Source: Lumbricus terrestris (lineage: Eukaryota; Annelida; Clitellata; Crassiclitellata; Lumbricidae). Taken from it: a stretch of 64,000 nt of DNA. Both the position numbers and the translations under genes were made by a program. The notes under the pieces were generated by a model. It was not told where the DNA came from. It did no database searches and was given only the letters and a program-made list of their open reading frames with translations. Shown piece by piece: positions 52,201 to 60,937 of the stretch; positions within the stretch are counted from its first letter, which is position 1, and the number at the start of each line of letters is the position of its first letter. Location of the stretch: the NCBI GenBank assembly GCA_949752735.1, contig OX457047.1:7229344-7293343 (forward strand). The letters run 5' to 3'.

Positions 52201-55200
52201 CACGCCACCACTATCTCTGATCTCCACCGGTACGCCACCCGTGAAATTTTGGTTTTCTGGGATGAAGTGTCAAAATACCTCATTAGTATTCATGACATCC
52301 GGACATACATACAAACGGAAGGACAAACTTTGAGAAATATATTATAGATAACTTAATAATTCTAATAGTCATTACTGCATATTTAAGTAAGGGAGCAGAG
52401 GCTACCTGAAGAGAGTTGTCATCCCGCTGGATGGGACATATTCACCAAAACATACCCACGACTATAACATGGTGACAGTTACAAAAGAGTTGGCGATAGC
52501 TTGGGAAACATGTAAACAATTGCATCAGGATACCTTTTATCAGCCTCAGATCTATCAATAATAGGCATAGGGCAATAAACAAGTTTATTTCACTTTCTAT
52601 TTTGTGTGAATAAGAAATGTAATCAGTATTTAATTAGAAAGTAATTAAACAAATTAGAGACTTCATTTGCACTCATTTAATTAAAATAAAACTTAATAAA
52701 ATGATGCCTCATTAAAATCAATTACAACTAACTAAACTTAGTAATTAATTAGAATATTATTAATCGATTAGAAACTTTATTTGAATTAATTAACTTAACA
52801 ACTGCATTAAAATACTCAAACAATTCTAAATTCAACCGCACAACAACAATAATACATTAACATAATACATTAACTGTAATACAAGAGCTTAATGACATTA
52901 TTACACAACAATGTAGCAAAACCACAATACAACAAAAGTCAAACAACAATAGTCCAATAACAATACAACAATGGTCCAGTAACAATACAACAGTTCAAAA
53001 ACAACACAACAATCCAATAACAGCACAACAATAGCACAATGCCAATAGAACAATAGTGAGACAACACAATCCAATAACACCAACGCATCAATAATATCAT
53101 GTTGCCTACTTACGAGCGCATCAAAGTATCCAACGGAAGCAAGAGTCTTGACGGTGATCAACCGATCGGATGCGGCCAGCATAACGTACAGCGTGCAGCA
53201 GACGGTCACCGTGGCAACCAACTTTGGAACGAATTCCGTCTTCATGATCTGAGAACAATCAACAACTCTCTTTATATTGCATGCATGCTTTTTATGTTTG
53301 TATGCGCACTTGTGTTTGTTTTTGTTTGCATGTGCACTTGTTATAGCGCCCCTTCAAGCACTCTCCTCAGAGGCGCTCCCGACTGCAGAGCGGACACCGC
53401 ATCAGAGTTTCACGCCGAAGCGCTGAGCAATTGAGAGTGAAGGACTTGCCCAAGGTCCCTACATGGCGGATTCGAACCTTGAACCTTCCGGGTTCAAGGC
53501 AACAACGCCACCACTACCACCACTACGCCCCATGCAATCAGTTATGACAAGAAAGATCAAGAAGATATCCAAGAGGACGTTTGACTTGGGCATCCACAAA
53601 GGATCATGATTCTAATTGTGACAATAATCTAAGAATGATCCCTTGGACAGATAACGTTTCATTCACTCATTCATTCAAGAATTTCCATAGTGCCTCTTCA
53701 AGTGCGCTCCTGACTCTAGCGCAGCAAAAAGTACAGTTTTGATTTGAATAAAAAATTCTGCATCAACAGCCACAGGAAGCAGCTGTAGCTCCAGTGGGAG
53801 CCCATTCCAGACCATTGAGCCCACCATGGAAAAGACGCGACATTCTGCATAGAACTTGCATCATGTGAATGGAACCATAAGCACTCCTTCTGTGCAAAAC
53901 GGAGAGGGCGGTGACCCTTTACAACCGGGGAGAAATAATAAAGCTCTCACAGGTAGTCGGGGCAACACCAATCTGACATTGCCGAACCAGAGCAGCGATC
54001 CTATGCTCAATATGCTGACAGACAGGAAGCCAGCGCAGTGCCTCCAGCATAATTATAACTCGAAACAGAATTTTTAAGGAATTTGTCCAATTGGATGTGC
54101 CTCAGAGAATAAGACATTCCATAGAAATAATTCAATAAGATTAGATTAACACCAGGATTGATTTATAGCATTAATTCAGTAAAGACAACGATTAGCTTGA
54201 GGGTGATTGTGATGGCCTAGGACAGTGGCGAGGAAGAGGGTGATGACGATGGTGGTGATGAAATGATAATGGCAAAGTAATTACACAAGTTGCTACACAG
54301 TGCAACAAAATGCTAAACAGTGCCAGAAGATATGACAGAGTGAAAAAAGATGTTACGCAGTGCAAGAAGATACTAGAGAGTGTAAATGCAACAAGATGCT
54401 ACACAAAGCAACAAAATATTATACAGTGCAACAAGATGTTACACAAAGCAGCAAGATGCTATGTTATCCAACAAGATGCTACACAGTGAAACATGATGTT
54501 ATACATAGAAACGACATGCTACACAATGCACGAAAACGTTTTATAAATGTACGAAACAGTTGCACAAAGGGTAAATGATGTTACCGCACACAAAGCAGAT
54601 AATTATAATAGATGTTGCCTATAATAAATGCAATAAAATGCAATGAAATGAAATGTTACCCGGAGGTTGAGATCTCGAATGAAATGCAGGCAGTTGACGA
54701 TAAACGACGGAGGTTTTCTAGCTTCCAAGCGCTGTGATTCATCTATTTTATAACACAACAAAGGACATAATTTCAATTAAAATAATAAACAAAAACAGTA
54801 ATTAACAAGAGTCTGCTGCTAAAACTAGAGGTCGTGGTTCAAAATTCCTGCAAGTAAAGAAATTTATCGAGGTTTCCACTTCACTTGGCCAACTCAGCGC
54901 TATGATGAGTACTCCGACTGTATACTGAGTACACTGACTGTATACTGAGTACCCTGACTGTATACTGAGTACCCTGACTGTATACTGAGTACCCTGACTG
55001 TATACTGAGTACCCTGACTGTATACTGAGTACCCTGACTGTATACTGAGTACACTGACTGTATACTGAGTACCCTGACTGTATACTGAGTACCCTGACTG
55101 TATACTGAGTACACTGACTGTATACTGAGTACACTGACTGTATACTGAGTACACTGACTGTATACTGAGTACACTGACTGTATACTGAGTACACTGACTG

Positions 55201-58200
55201 TATACTGAGTACCCTGACTGTATACTGAGTACACTGACTGTATACTGAGTACCCTGACTGTATACTGAGTACCCTGACTGTATACTGAGTACACTGACTG
55301 TATACTGAGTACACTGACTGTATACTGAGTACACTGACTGTATACTGAGTACATCTATATACTGAGTACATGGACTGTGTACTGTGTACTGAGTACACTG
55401 ACTGCATACTGAGTACATTGTCTGCATACTAAGTACACTGACTGTATAATGAGTACACTGACTGCAAACTGTTGGTGGAAAGTTCAGAGGGCAATGGAGA
55501 GGACTTGCCATGACAGTTCTAGACACTTTCAATGCTATAAATGGGCTGTATAGTATTCTAAGCCACTAGGAGTCATTGCTAGGCACTTTTCACTTGTGAT
55601 TCATACATACAGTACGCATACAAAACAGTATACAGAAAATATAGATATACACATATACACTTGAGACATGAATACAAACATACATACAGACAGACATACA
55701 TACATACATATATACATGCAAAGCTATACTCACATACATACGCACATACATACTTCAGTATACATATATACAGATTAAAAAAACTTAATATCCATACTCT
55801 ACACTCTACAGCCTAATCCAGGTAGTCCTTTGTGATAGCCAAGATATTATCAAACATCAAGGGGCCAATACATCACCCAGTGGGGCAGCCAACTTCAATA
55901 TCATTTAAAAATCTACCTTAGGGAAAAACAAGGAAGTATTTTTGGCTAGATGAGTCACAACAGACGAGAGGACAGGTGGCAGGCAGGTAGGACAATAACT
56001 TTGAGGGAAATAACCGAGGAGGATAGATGGCAGCAGGTGTATTGCAACGATTTTGGCAAAGATGAAGTCAAGTATAGATGCAGTTCTCTGATAAAGACAA
56101 CTAATTATTCTGAACTCCATCAACCTTTGGTTGATATTCTAAATCCAGTAGCCGCTTAGATTAACTCTTCTGAATATGCATGTATGGCATGTAGGCAGGG
56201 CTTAAAGTGTGCCAGGACGGTCATGGATGGCGTTCTGGCACTTATTTTCAAATCTGAATGCCGTCCTGCCACTTAATTGTCAGTAGAGACTGACAAGGTA
56301 AGGGGCGTCCTGGCACTTCTTTTCTACACTCTAAGGGCGTCCATGCACTACTTTTTCTACACTTTGAGCACTGCATGTAGGTAATTGTGTGTGGGTCTGT
56401 GTGTGTCTGTCTGTGCGGGTGTGTACACACATAGGACGTCATTGGTATGTACGCAAGTTTTTTTAAAAAGAATAACCTGCCGATTAAAACTCTCAAATCA
56501 TTCAAATTTGAAACAGTTGCTATGATTTCTCTCCATATGACGTATTTGCCGGCAGTTCTGAGATTGTATAATGAGTCATTGTCTGGATTCGCTGGCTATG
56601 TTTTACCGTATCTTTTGCATCTTATCTCTACTAATACTCACACCCATCTTAATTTCTCCTTTTGTTGTCGAACTCTGCTGCACCTCTATCATCTTGATAC
56701 AATATTTCTGCATTGTGGATGCCAAGGTCTAGCAGGACCCCTCTCTTTCTGGGTTACCCTTTCTCAGGGATCACTTCACTTACTTAACGGCTAAAATTGT
56801 TTCTGTATTCTCATTGCACTGTTCTTTTAAATTTATTTATTTATTTCTCACATTCGCTATAGCGCCGCTTCAAGCTCTCTCCTCAGAAGGACTCCCGACT
56901 ACAGCGCGGACACTGCATTGGAGTTTACGCCAAAGCACATGAGCAATTGCGAGTGAAGGACTTGCTCAAGGCCCTACAAGGTGACTTGATGTGTCAGCTT
57001 GATTATTATATGCATTCTCGAGTTCATCTCTCTGAATAAACAAGTTTACATAACATAACATAACATGGGTTTTAAGTGGTTCAGAAGACACTGGGTCTGT
57101 GTTAGAACCACTGTAAAATTAACCTGGAACATTTAATAGCCCAATTTTCCTAGCTTCCTTTTAAACGCTGAGACCGTGTCCACCGACACAGTGCTATCAT
57201 CCAAACCATTCCATATATGTCTACATTCTCTACAACTCTAGCACTGAAGAATTTCTGTCCCAATGTTTCTTTCGGCTTCTTAAACAATTTCTACTTATGA
57301 CCCCGAGTTGCTTTGTTTGGTGCTAATTCAAAGAATGTCTCCCAGTTTGAATTGAATTGGACATGGCAAAATAGAGCAACTAATTATAATAATATTATAA
57401 TTTTCTTCTTCTTCTTCTTATTATTATTGCATTGTATGTTTATCCCTATTAATTTCAGTTATGTTCTAATTAATTAAGTATTTAATTAAGTATTAATATT
57501 AACTTGCACTAAAAAATAGTCTTGGAGCTAGGGGTCAGGGTTGTATAAGCTGTTAGCTTTTCCTGATTCCTTTTGCACTCTGTTTGTTGAGTCACGTTTA
57601 TACTGTTTGACTTGTTTGTGTGTGTGTGTGTGTGTGTGCAATAAACAAAGTTCATTCATTCATAACTCTTGCCTGTCAGTTTCTTGCAGGAGATGTAGAC
57701 GGGGCAGCCGTAGAGGATGACCTTAGCCGTCGAGTATGTCCTTGCCATGCGGTGCACGAACCAGACGAGGTCAATGGCAACGAGAATCGCAAGGAACGAC
57801 GAAAGGCTGATGATGTCACTCGTGTTGATCTTCAGATCCTTCGCCGGTTGGATGGAGGAACCGTCCGCCTCGTTTACCACCGGTTTCTTCTCGTACTGGT
57901 AGTACCACTGGTTTCGCGGGAGGACGATCTCGCTCGCCTTCGGAATGGCCGACTGGCGATTGTTCATCTTCGGAATGTCGACGTTGAGGAATTTGGTGAG
58001 GTTGGGAAGCGGGAAGTCTTTCAACGACAGATCTGAAATGCACAACACAGAGCAACAACATGTTACACAGCGCTACAAGATGTCACATAAAGCAACAAGA
58101 TGTCGCATAAAGCAACAAGATGTCGCATAAAGCAACAAGATGTCACATAAAGCAACAAGATGTCGCATAGAGCAACAAGATGTCACATAAAGCAACAAGA

Positions 58201-60880
58201 TGTCGCATAAAGCAACAAGATGTCACATAAAGCAACAAGATGTCGCATAAAGCAACAAGATCTGTCGTCGGCACCACCACCACCACCACCACCACCACCA
58301 CCACCACCACCACCACCACCACCACCACCACCACCACCACCACCACCACCACCACCACCACCACCACCACCACCACCACCACCACCACCACCACCACCAC
58401 CACCACCACCACCACCACCACCATCACCATGGCACTGATCAGTCGTGAGTGAAGGACTTGCTGAAGATCCTCCTTACACAGTTAACCATCGAAGGAAGAA
58501 AGTATTGAAATCCTGTCGTCTGAAATACAAGACGAGCGCTCTGACCGATCGACTTCTAACTTTCGATGCCTCATTGACTTATACTTGATGTGCTAGTCTC
58601 TTCACACCCTCTTCGTTCTACTGAACGCCCTCATCTATTTGTAACTCGGTCATAAACCTCATTAACCCAACATCGGTCTCTCACTATATTGTGGGTTGAT
58701 CAATGTGGAAATGTAAATGTAAATGTAATCGCATATTTATATAGCGGCTGTGTTATGGCTTCGACCCTGAGGGTGAGATCCTTCACCACCGCTACTCCAC
58801 GTTTATATTGCGACCGAGCCACCCGCAGTAAAGATCCGAGAAATTAATCTCTGATAAACCGACCGACCGGGAATCGAACCCGGGCCGCCGGCGCGGCAAG
58901 CGGGCTACCAACCCACTCGGCCACCGAGGATCTCTGTGGAATGTGGAATGACCTCCCCTGCTATTCGTTGCAGGATTCTTGTGGGAAATTCATCTTTACA
59001 CTGCTTGAAGACCTTTCTCTTTTCAAAGGGGCTCTCACGCTGAAAGTGCTTCTGAATAGCTCTACGCTGTGAGAAGCGCTTTACAAAATGTTCATTTTAG
59101 ATTGGATTTAGATTAGACTGTCATTGTCCAACAGTTTGCATTGATGTAATGCAGCATTCTTAGAAATGATGACTATATGATGTATGCGCACTTGTTATAG
59201 CACTCCTTCAAGGTTTCTACTCGGAAGCACTCCCGACTGCAGCGTGGACACTGAATCTAAGTTTCACGCCGAAGCGCATGAGCAATTGCGAGTGAAGGAC
59301 TTGCTCACGGCGGCATGAGGTTGATTCGAACCTGCAACACTCCGGCTGCAAGGTAAAGAACATACCCACTACATCACCGCAACCAACGAACGATATATAG
59401 ATTACATGAATTCATCGGCTGTAAGACTGACCAGCGACAAGTCTGTCGACCTGCTGGTCAATACCGGCCCACTCCATGAACGGCTTAGTGTCCAGTCCCT
59501 GTGCTGACCGCTTCGACTTGACCGTTTCATAGATGATCTTCACTCCAGCCAACCACTTGCTGCTGTGGATGGCGCTTGAAGTCTGGACGATGCTACGCGT
59601 CAGGCGATCCAACGCCTTCTTCGCATACACGGAAAACTCCTGCCTGGAAAGTAAGCAAGGACATCAATTACAGGCACAAGATCGGACCAAAATGCAATCT
59701 CATTCACAGCAAGACCATCATTTCAAAAACGTTAAAAACAGTAAAAATGGTATTTCGTACCATATCAATAATAATAATAATAATCTTCGTTTATTAACAT
59801 TCAATCTGACAAACCGCAGAATGATTACAGATACAAGTTATACGAAATACGGCAAGCTTCGCACGACACACAGGTCGTCTACAACAGGCTCGGTAACTTA
59901 GCACTAATGGCCTAAGTGCTGGAACGCTTCTGATACGGCCAAGCCAGGATTGGGAATCTTATTTTCAACAGACCCGAGGCAAACAACACAACAGAAAGCG
60001 CCACTGGCAGCTAACAGAAAATAAAAATAATTTTTTACCTTGAGCGAGGTTTGAACCTAGGCCACGATAATGACTACTCAGTTTATCGACCAGCGCTCTC
60101 TCAACTGAGCTACGGACCCCCAATCTAGAAATTTATAGAGCGCCTCTTGCAGCAGAGACGCTTTCAGCAAAGAAGCCCCAGGAAAAAGAAATGGTGGCAC
60201 TTATTAAACGTATTGGATGACTGTGTATGCGTAGCATAAGATGCAATAGTTGCACACTCTTGTTTATATCCGATGATCCTGCAGCGCGTTTGCAGGTGAT
60301 TCAGTAAAGTACATGTTTACGTACTTACTTACTTTACATATAACAACAATAGTTATAATATTAGTTATTCAATTCAAACCAACAAACCACAGTACGAGAT
60401 GGTATCACAATAGATTGTCGCCACTCTGTCTATTGATTGATTAAAGTATTGATAAACACAGACAATGCTACTGAGTGAAAAAGAATGAAGATGCCATGTT
60501 CAACGTCTTCATACACCACAATAAAACTCACATCAAAATAAGACAACAGTTTCAATTACAAAGAGGGACAAAATATTACACCTCATTATAGCATTCTGGT
60601 TAAAGGTGCTCATGAGGTAAGCTAAAACTAACAATAGTGAAGTTGTTCCATTATGTTCTGTCTGCAATTATCCAAAGCTTTTACAGCAAAAGTGCCAAAG
60701 AAGTCTAGGTTACCATTCGCGAAACTAAAACGGTGAAAAAAGACGAACTTGAATTTGTTGACATTGTTCGTGAGATTCAGTATGAGAAGTTTGGTGTACT
60801 GTAGCGCCACCTGGCTGACCAGTCTGTCTTCCTGGTTGTCCACTCTCATCTGCTGCTTGGCCTAAGAAACATCTCAATTG

Positions 60881-60937
<57 letters not shown>

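Noticed and set aside
51487..52333. Pro-rich 194-aa open frame and its antisense Gly-rich partners
   Set aside because: They follow the core-repeat element exactly and break where unit lengths change.
54802..55532. 201- and 210-aa repeat proteins
   Set aside because: Translations of the 20-bp minisatellite with no start context, splice signal or non-repeat domain.
56447..56794. 115-aa plus-strand open frame
   Set aside because: Composition is Leu/His-rich without a recognisable motif; it lies antisense in an intron beside a MITE, and no splice context supports it.
58143..58452. Poly-Pro, poly-Thr and poly-Val proteins
   Set aside because: The (CAC)n microsatellite in different frames.
60030..60118. 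Possible bona fide tRNA gene on the minus strand
   Set aside because: Box spacing is longer than a tRNA, and the sequence continues into a body whose 3' part is repeated at two other sites, so it is a SINE head.
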